From Orientallactaga sibirica (taxonomy: Eukaryota; Chordata; Mammalia; Rodentia; Dipodidae): DNA of 64,000 nucleotides. Below the pieces are notes generated by a model. That model was not told where the DNA came from and did no database searches. It saw only the letters and a program-made list of their open reading frames with translations. How positions within the stretch are numbered: position 1 is the first letter of the stretch; every line of letters starts with the position of its first letter. The position numbers and the translations under genes were made by a program. The stretch covers positions 5,411,501-5,475,500 of the forward strand of contig JAEOAD010000035.1 in assembly GCA_036365145.1 (NCBI GenBank). Reading direction: 5' to 3'. Below, piece after piece: positions 54,196 through 64,000 of this stretch.

Positions 54196-54220
54196 CACTC
54201 TCTCTCTCTGATAAAAAATT
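54013..54220 (+). mobile_element. tRNA-SINE class D-like
   Basis: CACACAAGGTGATACAAGCA body with the CTCF-like part deleted; (CT)n 54163-54210. Confidence 0.82.
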
Positions 54221-54256
54221 GATGGTTCTAAAGCCTGTCGAGTTGACAAGATTGAC

Positions 54257-54602
54257 TGTTGTAGTTGTGTTCTTGGTGCTGGGATAAAGCACTTAACCAG
54301 AAGCCATTGATGGGAGAAAAGGATTAATTTTGGCGTCCAGTCTCGAGGGGAAGCTCTATGATGGCAGGGAAAGCATGGCATGAGCAGAGGCTGGACATCA
54401 CCTTTGCCACAGCAGGTGGGAAACAGCAGCAAGAGAGTGAGCCAAGTTCTGCAAACAGGAGCTGGCTATTACACCCCTAATCCTGCCACCCAATAGCACC
54501 TTCTCCAGCAAGGCTCCACCTCCCAAACTGCCATCAGCTGGGGACCAAGCATTCACAACACATCAGGGTCATCTGATACAGACCACGTTATTGACCAGCA
54601 CA
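54257..54602 (-). mobile_element. MaLR-like LTR
   Basis: Reverse orientation; its 5' end (ccagcaca at 54595-54602) and middle align with the LTR at 33911, including GGGAGGTGGAGCC in reverse. No clear TSD. Confidence 0.75.
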
Positions 54603-54861
54603 GATTCTTTGGACATTCTCCAAAGTGTCGACAAAGGTCCATTTCAGGAAGCCAAGTTTCTCCCACATCTCTTTCCAAACTAACTTTAAACTCAGATCCC
54701 ATCAGAGTCATGTTCCTACACTCACGAATGAAAATCCTGTCTTGTTTATTCAGCTGTGTCTTTCACATTTTCACAGGTGTATTTCATTCTTACTGTAATC
54801 CAAACGAGGACAGGTGCCCAGGAAACTACAGTGACCCATTAAAAGCTGAGACAGCTGAGTG

Positions 54862-54985
54862 GGTGTGGTGACACATGCCTTTAATCCCAGCACTCGAGAG
54901 GCAGAGGCCACTCTGAGACTACATAGTGAATTCCAGGTCAGCCTGGGCTAGAGTGAGACCCTACCTCAAATCCACCCACCCCCCA
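54862..54985 (+). mobile_element. B1, internally deleted
   Basis: Lacks GTAGGAGGATCGCCGTGAG. Confidence 0.85.
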
Positions 54986-55235
54986 AAAAGTTGAGACAGT
55001 CAGGATCCTTGGAAGAGTTATTTTGTAGATTCTGCATTTACGTGGCACGTGGTACTGCATCCATTATCACCCAGCACAGGAAGAAACTGAGGCTGTGACC
55101 AGATCTACCATTCAACCAGGCATCTAAGAAGACTTTCCCTCATGAAACAATCCCCTTGCAGCACAGTGCTTCGCCTCATACCATGCTTGCAGCATTCCTT
55201 CCCTGAGCTCAGCATTTGTACCTGGGCCTCATTCT

Positions 55236-55363
55236 GCTGTGAGTGAACTCCAGACACATGCACCACCTTGTGCATCTGGCTTAGGTGGGTCTTTTGCAAT
55301 TGAACCTGGGTTCTTTGGCTTTGCAGGCAGGTGCCTTAACCGCTAAGCCATCTCTCCAGCCCC
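55236..55363 (-). mobile_element. tRNA-SINE class A, 3'-truncated
   Basis: Starts at GCTGTGAGTGAACTCC. Confidence 0.82.
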
Positions 55364-55385
55364 CTTTTTAAAAATTGTTATTAAG

Positions 55386-55606
55386 AGCTGGAGAGATGGC
55401 TTAGTGGTTAAACACTTTTCTGTGAAGCCTAAGGACCCTGGTTCGAGGCTTGATTCTCCAGGACCACGTAAGCCAGATGCACAAGGAGGCGCATGCATCT
55501 GGAGTTCATTTGTAGTGGCTGGAGGCCTTGCCGTGCCCATTCTCTCTCTCTCTCTACCTGCCTATTTCTGTATCTCTCTCTCAAATAAATAGATGAAAAA
55601 TAAAAT
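55386..55606 (+). mobile_element. tRNA-SINE class A
   Basis: TSD AAAAATTGTTATTAAG / AAAAATTGTGATTAAG. Confidence 0.92.
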
Positions 55607-55749
55607 ATTTTAAAAATTGTGATTAAGTATAAACTCTGTAAGGATACATCGTGTGTTGGTTCCATCATTTCCCTCCTCCCTTTCCCCATTCCATTGTCTT
55701 CTGTATTCTGCACCATTTTACAGTCCACATGTATTTAAATAAAAGTGAG

Positions 55750-55945
55750 GGGCTGGAGACATTGTTCAGTGGTTAAGACCCTCGCTTGCAATGGCTAACA
55801 ATCTAGGTTCAATTCCACAGTACCCATGTAAAACCAGATGCACAAAGTGGTGCATACATCTGGAGTTTGCAGCAACTAGAAGCCCTGCCATGCTCATTCT
55901 CTTTCTCTCTCTCTTTTTCTCTGCTTGCAAATAAATAAAAATATT
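55750..55945 (+). mobile_element. tRNA-SINE class A
   Basis: Moderately diverged. Confidence 0.87.
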
Positions 55946-56198
55946 TTTTAAATAGACAATAAATAAATAGGAGTGAGCTTTCACACTAATTACAAGAAAT
56001 TCTCATTTTGCCTGTACTCAGTGTCCAGTCTTCACAATGGTAATTATGGTCATATTTCTAATTTATGTGCATATTCCAATTAAAGTGCAGGCCCTTCCAG
56101 AGATTTGCTTTGTCCCTTTGCTGGAGACAGGTCAGATGTCTTTGTATGTTATCCTCAAAAATATGTTTTCAAAAAAATAATATGAAAAACATGTTTTG

Positions 56199-56355
56199 AG
56201 CCTGGCGTGGTGGCGCACACCTTTAATCCCAGCACTCGGGAGGCAGAGGTAGGAGGATCACCATGAGTTCAAGGCCACCCTGAGACTACATAGTGAATTC
56301 CAGATCAGTCTGAGTTAGAGTGAGACCCTACCACGAAAAACCAAAAACAAAACAA
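56199..56355 (+). mobile_element. B1
   Basis: TSD AAAACATGTTTTG at 56186-56198 and 56355-56367. Confidence 0.93.
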
Positions 56356-56635
56356 AACATGTTTTGTCTTTCTCAATTCTTGGTGTCTCTTCCAGGTGTT
56401 GCTTTGGATCTTCCAAGCTCAATTTGAGAGTTTGTTCCTGTCTCCTGTCTCTGTGGTATGTACTGTCTGAAAATACCTTCTTTGTAAAGCCATTGATTTG
56501 CCAAGACTTGTGTCATGAACTAATTATCCAAGTAGCTTGGCTATAGCAGCCTGGGATTTGTTGTTGGATTATTTAAGCAATACACACGGACAATTTTATA
56601 TATTATCTCATTTGCTTCATAAAAATCACTATGAA

Positions 56636-56798
56636 GCCGGGCATGGTGGCGCACGCCTTTAATCCCAGCACTCAGGAGGCAGAGGTAGGAGGATCGCCGT
56701 GAGTTCAAGGCCACCCTGAGACTACATGGTGAATTCCAGGTCAGCCTGGGCCAGAGTGAGACCCTACCTTGTAAAACCAAAAAAAAAAAAAAAAAAAA
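56636..56798 (+). mobile_element. Young B1
   Basis: TSD AAAAATCACTATGAAG at 56620-56635 and directly after a 23-base A tail. Confidence 0.95.
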
Positions 56799-56819
56799 AA
56801 ATCACTATGAAGTTTTAAG

Positions 56820-57780
56820 TTTGGCCCCAATTATCCAGACAGGGAGCCTGAAACTTGAAAATTCAATGGCTGCTGGTTCTTAGTTGTGCCGGGCTATATT
56901 CCCTGCCTCCAGTTCTGCTAGGGAAGTAATTCATATCTGAAAACCTAAATGGACAAAGCCCAACAGTCTCACTGTAGAAACTGAGCTGCACAGAGCAGAC
57001 CACACCCTGAAATCTGTTCTGCATTTGTTTCAAAATGCCAAATATTTGACTTGTGTGAAAACGGGGCCAAGGTAAATGAGGTAGAGCCAGAAGCAGGAAC
57101 TCATACATGTGCATGTATATTGGTGGAAAGTGCAGGTGGTTGAGTTTCTTTGTACAGTAGAAAGTAGAATAATATTTGTAAGAGCTAGACAAATAGTCCA
57201 TGCTGGCAGGAAACCTGCATGTGACTCACTCTCAGTAGATGTACACGTTGACATGACTTTAATTATGGGGAGGGACATGTCCCTATTTGTCCTGCCCAAC
57301 ACAAATCCCCATTCTCTCTGGCTCTCAGAACAGGATGCTCGCTAGTAGTCCACTTCAGTTATCTGACTCTTTGGCTTAAAGTCTAATAGCTTCCTGTATG
57401 TTTATTAAGTCTAAGTTCTTGGATTGGTTTTCAAGAGCGTGCATGATGTGCCCCATCCTCTTTGCCCAAATATGTTCTCCATTACTTTACTGCAATCTTT
57501 TCACTCGCTGTAGTCAAGTGAAGACTCCTTACTGTCCTGTCCTTTAAGCACTGTTGCTTTCTACTGAGTCTTTTTGTTCCCAGTACTGGGAATAGAATCC
57601 AGAACCTTACATGACATGATAGGCAGCATTCTGCCAGTGAGGTATACCCCCAGTCCCTAGATCTTTAAGTTGTTTACTTCCCTTGCTCTTTCTCCTCTCT
57701 TTAGGATCTAAATCCTATGTATTCATCGAGGCCTCAATCAAATCCCAGCATCCATCACTTACTGACATAGTTCTTTCAAT
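56820..57780. other. Intergenic unique sequence
   Basis: About 960 bp with no repeat or known coding block. Confidence 0.55.
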
Positions 57781-58081
57781 GCTTTTTTTTTTTTTTTTTT
57801 TTTTGAGGCAAACCCAACAGACTGGGCTTTTATTAAATGCAAGAGAGCTAGAGTTTGCGAGCAAGCGAGCAACAGAGAGAGAAAGAGAGAGAATTGGCAT
57901 ACCATGGCCTCCAGCCACTATAATCGAACTCCAGATGCATGTTTTATCTTGTGTGCATGTGTGACCTTGTGTGCTCACATCACCTTGTGTGTCTGGCTTT
58001 ATGTGGGACCTGGAGAGTCAAACATGGGTCCTTAGGCTTTGCAGACAAGTGCCTTAACTGCTAAGCCATCTTTCCAGCCCC
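57781..58081 (-). mobile_element. tRNA-SINE class A, long variant
   Basis: Has an unusual 5' (tail-side) stretch GAGTTTGCGAGCAAGCGAGC and an internal duplication of the CACCTTGTGTG block. Confidence 0.8.
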
Positions 58082-58114
58082 TTTCAATTCTTTTTTCTTT
58101 TTTATTTTTTTTTT

Positions 58115-58235
58115 TGAGGTAGGGTCTCACTCTGTAGCTTGGGTTTGCCTGCAATTCATTATGTAGCCCATGCTAGTCTGAAACTCATGGCAATCCTCCT
58201 GCCTCAGTCTCCTAAGTACTGGGATTACAGGTGCT
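58115..58235 (-). mobile_element. B1, old
   Basis: GAGGTAGGGTCTCACTCTGT to GGGATTACAGGTGC. Confidence 0.75.
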
Positions 58236-58514
58236 TTTAACTCGTTAATGCTTATAATTTTTAATAAAATACATTTTAGCATTTACTATGCAGATAGGTA
58301 GGGTTTTTCACTGCCCTTTTTCTTTCAAAGAAAACTAGCATTAGCAAAAGGGGCCTCTTTAGTCTCTCAGGGACTCCCACTCTGAAGAAAATGGTCCACC
58401 CTTCATGGTGGAGATAATAAGGGGTTCCTTGGACATAGATGTAAAAGTGAACCCATTTCCTAGGCATTGGTACAAAGGATGGCACTAGAAAGACATGATA
58501 AAAGCCAGAACTTG

Positions 58515-58670
58515 GACCTGGGAAAAATGCTCAGTGGTTAAAGGTGCTTGCTTGCAAAGCCTACCACCCTGGTTCAAGTCTCCAGCCACCCATATAAAGC
58601 CAGACAGGCATTTGTTTGCACCAGCAAGAGATCCTGGCACATACACACATACATACATACATAAATAATT
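58515..58670 (+). mobile_element. tRNA-SINE class A, shortened
   Basis: (CATA)n tail at 58640-58662. Confidence 0.8.
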
Positions 58671-58774
58671 TTTTTTAAGCCAGAACTCTGAAAATAGGGT
58701 AAAAAGAAAGGAGGCCTCAGTTTGCACAAGAGGAAATATATTGTATGGCCCAACCTAGTTAGGAAGAAATTATT

Positions 58775-58978
58775 GGGTTGGAGAGATTGCTCAGTGGTTA
58801 AGGCACTTGCCTGCAAAGCCAAAGGACCCAGGTTCAATTCCCCAGTACCCACATAAGCCAGATGCACAAGGTGGCACATGCGTCTGGAGTTTGTTTGCAG
58901 TGACTGAAGGCCCTGGTGCACCCATTCTCCCTTTCTCTATTTGCCTCTTTCTTTCTCTCTCATATAAATAAATAAAAT
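58775..58978 (+). mobile_element. tRNA-SINE class A
   Basis: Tail serves as target for the next B1. Confidence 0.9.
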
Positions 58979-58995
58979 ATTTTTTGTTTGTTTTT

Positions 58996-59139
58996 TGTTT
59001 TTCGAGGTAGGGTCTCACTCTGGTCCAGGCTGACCTGTAATTAACTATGTAGTCTCAGGGTAGCCTCGAACTCTTGGCAATCCTCCTACCTCTGCCTCCC
59101 GAGTGCTGGGATTAAAGGCGTGCGCCACCACACCCGGCT
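58996..59139 (-). mobile_element. Young B1
   Basis: ATAAATAAAATATTTTTT lies on both sides (58964, 59140); inserted in the previous SINE's tail. Confidence 0.93.
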
Positions 59140-59722
59140 ATAAATAAAATATTTTTTAAAAGAATGGCAAAGCCACTAAACGTACATCAGTCAAATTAAG
59201 ACATAACCTGCCCTGACATGGAACGTGCCATTAGCACTTCCAGTGCAGGCCTATAACCTGGGTTTGGGGCGGGTATTGACCCAGTGTAAGTAGGCACTGT
59301 TACCTTTTGGGACAGTTTCTGGTCTCACGTATGTTATATGCCCACCTGCTTCCCTCTTTGTTGTGCTGTGGGCTCAGTTAGGCTGGGCGGTATCTGCTGT
59401 TCAGATTGGCTGTGCTGAATGCTGTGTGGCTGAGGGGTTGCTGAGATCCCTTGAAGTTTCCAGATCTCCAGTGGTTCCAGGTGCTGGTGGTTGGGGGAGG
59501 GGAGAGGAGGAGGTAGAGGGTGTGCCTAAAGTTGTTCAGGAGCTGCTCAGCTGGTCCCTGCTGTCTTTCAGATTTTTTGATTTTTGCAAGGCAAAAATAA
59601 ATAAATAAATAAATTAGTATATTTGTTGACATTTTCTGATTCATTATATTACCACAAATTGCCTATCCCTTTTAGCAGGATTTACCTAGTTCATTAACCT
59701 TCAGTTACATACATGTATTTAT

Positions 59723-59832
59723 TTAGGAATGAGGGACTTTATTTTGGCTTGCAGCTTCAGGGTGTTCAGTCCTCATGGTGGGGAAGCCATGGCAGCAGGA
59801 GGCGGGCTGGTCACATTACATCAAGTCAGGAA
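59723..59832 (-). mobile_element. Fragment of an old LTR-like repeat
   Basis: GGACTTTATTTTGGCTTGCA and CAGTCCTCATGGTGGGGAAG match the element at 53841. Short and truncated. Confidence 0.4.
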
Positions 59833-59861
59833 GGACAGCTTACTTATTTATTTTATTTTAT

Positions 59862-59960
59862 TTTTTGGAGACTAGGTCTCGCTAGGTAGGCCAAACTGGC
59901 CTTGAACCTTGCAATCCTCCTGCTTATGTCCCTGCCAGTGCTGAGAGTGCAGGCAGGGAC
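59862..59960 (-). mobile_element. B1-like, very old
   Basis: GAGACTAGGTCTCGCTAGGT and CTTGCAATCCTCCTGC. Confidence 0.5.
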
Positions 59961-60774
59961 TCTAGGCCCAGCTTCTTCAGTTACCTTTAAAAATAGATGA
60001 ATCCTGTTCTCATGTCCTTGCTCAGGCAGGTCCTAAACATGGTACACAGTGACTCCTGCATGGAGCTGAGCCAGCACTGGAATGAAACAAAGAACAAGAA
60101 AAAGTACTGAGAAAAAGGTGTCTGTTGAAAACATTTCCTCTAATACAACTGCAGAACAAATGTGTGAACTCTTCCACAAATGTAGTAGCATGGAGAAGAT
60201 CACTGTATGTTTGGGTAAGACAGAACAACAGCTTGTAGACTTTGTATCGTGGAAGACTAATACAGAACAGGTATGGAAGTAGCTGACGGCACAGCCTGGG
60301 ATATAGGTTTTTAAGACAGGCAGGCAATAGAGAAGAGGGCCATTTGAGGTGAGTATCTGCAGGACTAAGTGCTGGAAGAGGAGGAGGCTGAGGAAAGTGG
60401 CGTTAAACCAGTGAGTGGTAAGAGCCCCACCAGAGCATAACTCACTCCTGTCTGTTGACTTAGCTGAAGAACGTTACCCAAGGTCTGCTCATCTCTCCTG
60501 AGCTGGAAGCCCCTTCATAGGTCTCCTGTGAATTATCCAAGGACAGAATTCCAAAAGAATGCCTTTAATATAGTCTAAATGGAATGATTTTTCTGTTAAC
60601 AAGTCAAAAATTACTTTTGTAGGCAACAGGTTTAATCTATAATGTTGGTTAATCTGTCAGCTAAAACTGCCACACTTATTTTAGGAAGACTGTAAAAATG
60701 TATTCTATCATACGTGATTGAGTCTCAGGCTCATGATCTTCATGAGACCTTAGGTTGTTTTTTTTTTTTTTTTT
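59961..60774. other. Intergenic unique sequence with a short open frame
   Basis: Contains a 66-codon plus frame at 60082-60282; otherwise nothing recognised. Confidence 0.5.
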
Positions 60775-60892
60775 TCCCTGAGGTAGGGTCTCTTTCAAGC
60801 CCAGGCTGACCTGGAATTCACTCTGTAGTCTCAGAGTGGCCTCAAACTCATGGTGATCCTCCTACCTCTGCCTCCTGAGTGCTGGGATTAAG
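60775..60892 (-). mobile_element. B1, 5' end lost
   Basis: Ends GTGCTGGGATTAAG; preceded by a 17-base T run. Confidence 0.85.
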
Positions 60893-60969
60893 ACTGACTT
60901 TTTTTTTTTAATTTTAAGTTTGAATAAGTTTATAAAATGGACTTTGGGGGAATAAAATGGAGGATTTTT

Positions 60970-61069
60970 GGTGTGTGTGTTTGTGTGTGTGTGTGTGGTG
61001 TTCCACAGACATATGCCTCATGCGTACACATGTGGAGACCGGAGAAAGATATTAGGCATCCTTCTCTAC

Positions 61070-61100
<31 letters not shown>

Positions 61101-61475
61101 GGTTTTTCAAGATAGGGTCTCACTCTAGCTCAGGCTGACCTGGAATTAACTATGTAGTTCTCAGGGTGGTGGCCTTGAACTCATGGCGATCCTCCTACCT
61201 CTGCCTCCCGAGTGCTGGGATTAAAAGCGTGCACCACCACGCCTGGTGGCCTTATTTCTTTAATATATAGTCTTTCACTGAACTGGAACTTGGGCTGTTT
61301 CCAGTTTGACAGCCTGACCAGGAAGCCCTAGCAATCCTCCTGTCTCTGCCCCTCCAGCACTGGGATTTTAGAATTTGCAATCATGCCAGACTTCTAATGT
61401 GGATGCTGGAGACCAAACTCTAGTCCCCAGGCTGACACAGCACTCATCCTCAGAGCCATTTGCCCACCCCCCCCC
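60970..61475 (-). mobile_element. B4/RSINE1-like SINE split by B1
   Basis: Parts 60970-61075 and 61250-61475; starts with (GT)n. Confidence 0.65.
61101..61246 (-). mobile_element. B1 nested in B4
   Basis: Full length with 27-base T leader (61074-61100). Confidence 0.92.
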
Positions 61476-61887
61476 CAGCATGGGTGTTTTCTAAGAAGAG
61501 CACAAAAATCAGAGCATGCCTAACAAGCAACCAGAGAGCCTCCTTGAGGAAATGTCTACTTCATCCATTTCTCACACAGGAGCCTGTTTGATTTTGCTTC
61601 TCAGGTTGTGCTTCCAGAGGATCAGGACCCAAAAGTGAGCATATGGTCTCTACAGAGGGGACACAAGAGAATTTATTCTGCCTGCATGAGGGTTATTTCT
61701 CTGTACAACTATATATGAGGGTAATTTTTCCTGACAGTATGGCATGAATCCTTTTTATCCAGCTAAACACTATCTTCTAATTTCCACATTTTTGTAAAAG
61801 TTGGGGAAGAAATATCTCAATGAGAATGTCTTTCATTTTATAGTAAATGGGTTTTCTCCAAGTCCAAGCTGGTATAATAATTTTGGC

Positions 61888-61954
61888 TTTTTAAAATTTT
61901 GATTTTTCTTTTGACAATTTCATATATGTATACAATGCATTGTGGTTATATTTT
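61888..61954 (-). mobile_element. Short L1 3' end fragment
   Basis: TTTTGACAATTTCATATATG TATACAATGCATTG resembles the reversed L1 terminus; followed by a 38-bp tandem duplication. Confidence 0.4.
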
Positions 61955-62030
61955 CACAGTCTGATGGAATGATAGTTGTGTGATAATTCTATCACAGTCT
62001 GTTGGAATGATAGTTGTGTGATAATTTCTT
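61955..62030. repeat. 38-bp tandem duplication
   Basis: Two copies starting CACAGTCTGATGGAATGATA and CACAGTCTGTTGGAATGATA, at 61955-61992 and 61993-62030, about 95% identical. Confidence 0.85.
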
Positions 62031-62156
62031 GATTTTCATCTTGGGTTGGATTTTCCTTCTGCTTGGCTGGTCTCATCTTTTTTTTTATTGGATTCCAAAC
62101 ATTGTAAGTGTACCTTTTGGGATGCTGGACATTCTGTTTTCTCTTAGATATTCTGA

Positions 62157-62205
62157 TTTCCTTTCCTTTCCTTTCCTTTCCTTTCCTTTCCTTTTCTTTT
62201 CCTTT
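62157..62205. repeat. (CCTTT)n pentanucleotide repeat
   Basis: About eight units at the tail side of a minus B1. Confidence 0.93.
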
Positions 62206-62339
62206 TTGGTTTTCCAAGGTAGGGTCTCACTTTCTAGCCCAGGCTGACCTGGAACTCACTATGTAGTCTAGAGTGACCATGAACTCACAGGAATTCTCCT
62301 GAGTGCTGGGATTAAAGGCATGCACCACCATACACAGCT
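62206..62339 (-). mobile_element. B1
   Basis: Small deletion of CTACCTCTGCCTCC; last SINE before the minisatellite. Confidence 0.9.
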
Positions 62340-62502
62340 CCCTTAGATACTCTTGAGCTTGGTTCTGGCATGTACCAGGTAACTTTGAGACAGTTGTCCA
62401 AGCTCCTTAGCTAGGCAGGAGCAGAACAGTATTTAATCTTTGGCTTACTTTCCCACTTTTCTGAAAACTCTGCTCAGTGCTGTGTTCATTACAGATTTTC
62501 CC

Positions 62503-64000
62503 ACTCTGACCCATGATGACGCATACTGCCATGTTCAACAACCCCACTCCGCGCCCTCTGACCCGTGATGACGCACACTGCCGTGTTCAACAACCCCACT
62601 CCGCGCCCTCTGACCCGTGATGACGCACACTGCCGTGTTCAACAACCCCACTCCGCGCCCTCTGACCCGTGATGACGCACACTGCCGTGTTCAACAACCC
62701 CACTCCGCGCCCTCTGACCCGTGATGATGCACACTGCCGTGTTCAACAACCCCACTCCGCGCCCTCTGACCCGTGATGACGCACACTGCCGTGTTCAACA
62801 ACCCCACTCCGCGCCCTCTGACCAGTGATGACGCACACTGCTGTGTTCAACAACCCCACTCCGGTCCTCTGACCCGTGATGACACACACTGCCGTGTTCA
62901 ACAACCCCACTCTGCATCCTCTGAACAGTGATGACACACACTGCCGTGTTCCAACAACCCCACTCCGCGTCCTCTGACCCGTGATGATGCACACTGCCAT
63001 GTTCAACAACCCCACTCCACGTCCTCTGACCCGTGATGACACACACTGCCATGTTCAACAACCCCACTCCACGTCCTCTGACCTGTGATGACGCACACTG
63101 CCGTATTGTAACAACCCCACTCCGCGTCCTCTGACCCGTGATGATGCACACTGCCGTATTGTAACAACCCCACTCCGCGTCCTCTGACCCGTGATGACAC
63201 ACACTGCCGTGTTCCGACAACCCCACTCCACACCCTATGACCCATGATGACGCACACTGCCGTGTTCAACAACCCCACTCCACGTCCTCTGACCCGTGAT
63301 GACGCACACTGCCGTATTGTAACAACCCCACTCCACATCCTCTGACCCGTGATGACGCACACTGCCGTGTTCCGACAACCCCACTCCGCATCCTCTGACC
63401 CGTGATGACGCACACTGCCATGTTCCGACAACCCCACTCTGCATCCTCTGACCTGTGATGACGCACACTGCCATGTTCCAACAACCCCACTCCACGCCCT
63501 CTGGCCCGTGATGACGCACACTGCCGTGTTCCAACAACCCCACTCCATGCCCTCTGACCAGTGATGACGCACACTGCCATGTTCCGACAACCCCACTCCA
63601 TGCCCTCTGACCAGTGATGACGCACACTGCCGTGTTCCAACAACCCCACTCCATGCCCTCTGACCAGTGATGACGCACACTGCCATATTGTAACAACCCC
63701 ACTCCGCGTCCTCTGACCCGTGATGACACACACTGCCATGTTCCAACAACCCCACTCCGCGTCCTCTGACCCGTGATGACACACACTGCCATGTTCAACA
63801 ACCCCACTCCGCATCCTCTGACCAGTGATGACGCACACTGCCATGTTCCAACAACCCCACTCCGCACCCTCTGGCCCGTGATGATGCACACTGCCGTGTT
63901 CCAACAACCCCACTCCATGCCCTCTGACCAGTGATGACGCACACTGCCGTATTGTAACAACCCCACTCCACATCCTCTGACCCGTGATGACACACACTGC
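62503..64000. repeat. CpG-rich 52/53-bp minisatellite, about 28 units, running off the right edge
   Basis: Head-to-tail units built on CTCTGACCCGTGATGACGCA / CACTGCCGTGTTCAACAACC / CCACTCCGCGCC. Units with GTTCAAC are 52 bp; those with GTTCCAAC, GTTCCGAC or ATTGTAAC are 53 bp. The left block (about 62530-62830) is almost uniform, while the right part mixes variants, mostly at CpG positions (CG to TG or CA). No stop codon falls in any minus-strand frame over long stretches, a by-product of the unit. The true length is unknown because the array is cut by the window. Confidence 0.97.

Noticed and set aside
53842..54432. 196-codon minus frame
   Set aside because: Runs through an LTR fragment, a tRNA-SINE and another LTR; no gene content.
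57030..57302. 90-codon minus frame in unique sequence
   Set aside because: No recognisable domain, no splice signals and no similarity I can name; consistent with chance.
50905..62502. MIA3 first exon on the plus strand
   Set aside because: Expected from synteny, but no CpG island or matching coding block is seen right of 50.5 kb; probably beyond the window.
63003..63782. 259-codon minus open frame
   Set aside because: Entirely inside the 52/53-bp minisatellite; openness follows from unit composition, with no splice sites or promoter.
62503..64000. CRISPR-like array
   Set aside because: Units are contiguous with no variable spacers; a minisatellite in a mammalian genome.

Overview
This is nuclear DNA from a myomorph rodent that is not mouse or rat. 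The main clue is the repeat content. There are dozens of 7SL-derived B1-type SINEs and dozens of tRNA-derived SINEs whose first ~45 bases are close to mouse B2 (GGCTGGAGAGATGGCTTAGC) but whose bodies are different. That combination suggests a dipodoid such as a jerboa; this is inference and the species is not proven. B4-type SINEs, ERVL-MaLR LTRs and rodent L1 3' ends support the rodent assignment.

Two protein-coding genes could be rebuilt exon by exon, both on the minus strand, in the order known at human 1q41 (HHIPL2 - TAF1A - MIA3). HHIPL2 occupies about 17.77 kb down to 3.69 kb. Six coding exons were found, all with consensus splice sites and continuous phase, encoding about 578 residues: a signal peptide, a cysteine-rich folate-receptor-like domain and most of a glucose/sorbosone-dehydrogenase-type beta-propeller. 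The C-terminal exons are not visible and probably lie beyond the left edge. TAF1A runs from the CpG-rich promoter at about 50.1 kb to a stop at 27593. Eleven coding exons encode an intact 463-residue protein, a subunit of the Pol I selectivity factor SL1/TIF-IB.

In TAF1A the codon at the position of the usual initiator ATG is GTG, while exon 1 supplies an in-frame ATG in good context. The predicted protein therefore gains a 13-residue arginine-rich N-terminus. The promoter island carries ETS, CCAAT, GC-box and NRF1-like sites and a nearly perfect palindromic RFX X-box.

Layout: 0-3.7 kb, probably the last visible intron of HHIPL2; 3.7-17.8 kb, HHIPL2; 17.8-26.8 kb, intergenic and repeat-rich, with solo LTRs, SINE clusters, an inverted duplication and a MaLR element with internal sequence; 26.9-50.1 kb, TAF1A; 49.85-50.5 kb, CpG island; 50.5-62.5 kb, intergenic DNA full of SINEs and LTRs; 62.5-64 kb, a CpG-rich 52/53-bp minisatellite that runs off the right edge. 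MIA3 would be expected further right on the plus strand, but none of it is visible.

Repeat names used here. 'B1' is the 7SL-derived SINE of about 150 bp. 'tRNA-SINE' is the B2-headed element, with body class A (commonest, about 200 bp), class C (carrying CCACAAGGGGGCGCAC) and class D (carrying CCCACTAGGTGGCAC). 'B4' is the ID+B1-like/RSINE1-like older SINE. Coordinates of repeats are accurate to about 5-10 bases; coding exon boundaries were checked base by base. No prokaryotic features, CRISPR array or free-standing RNA gene was found.
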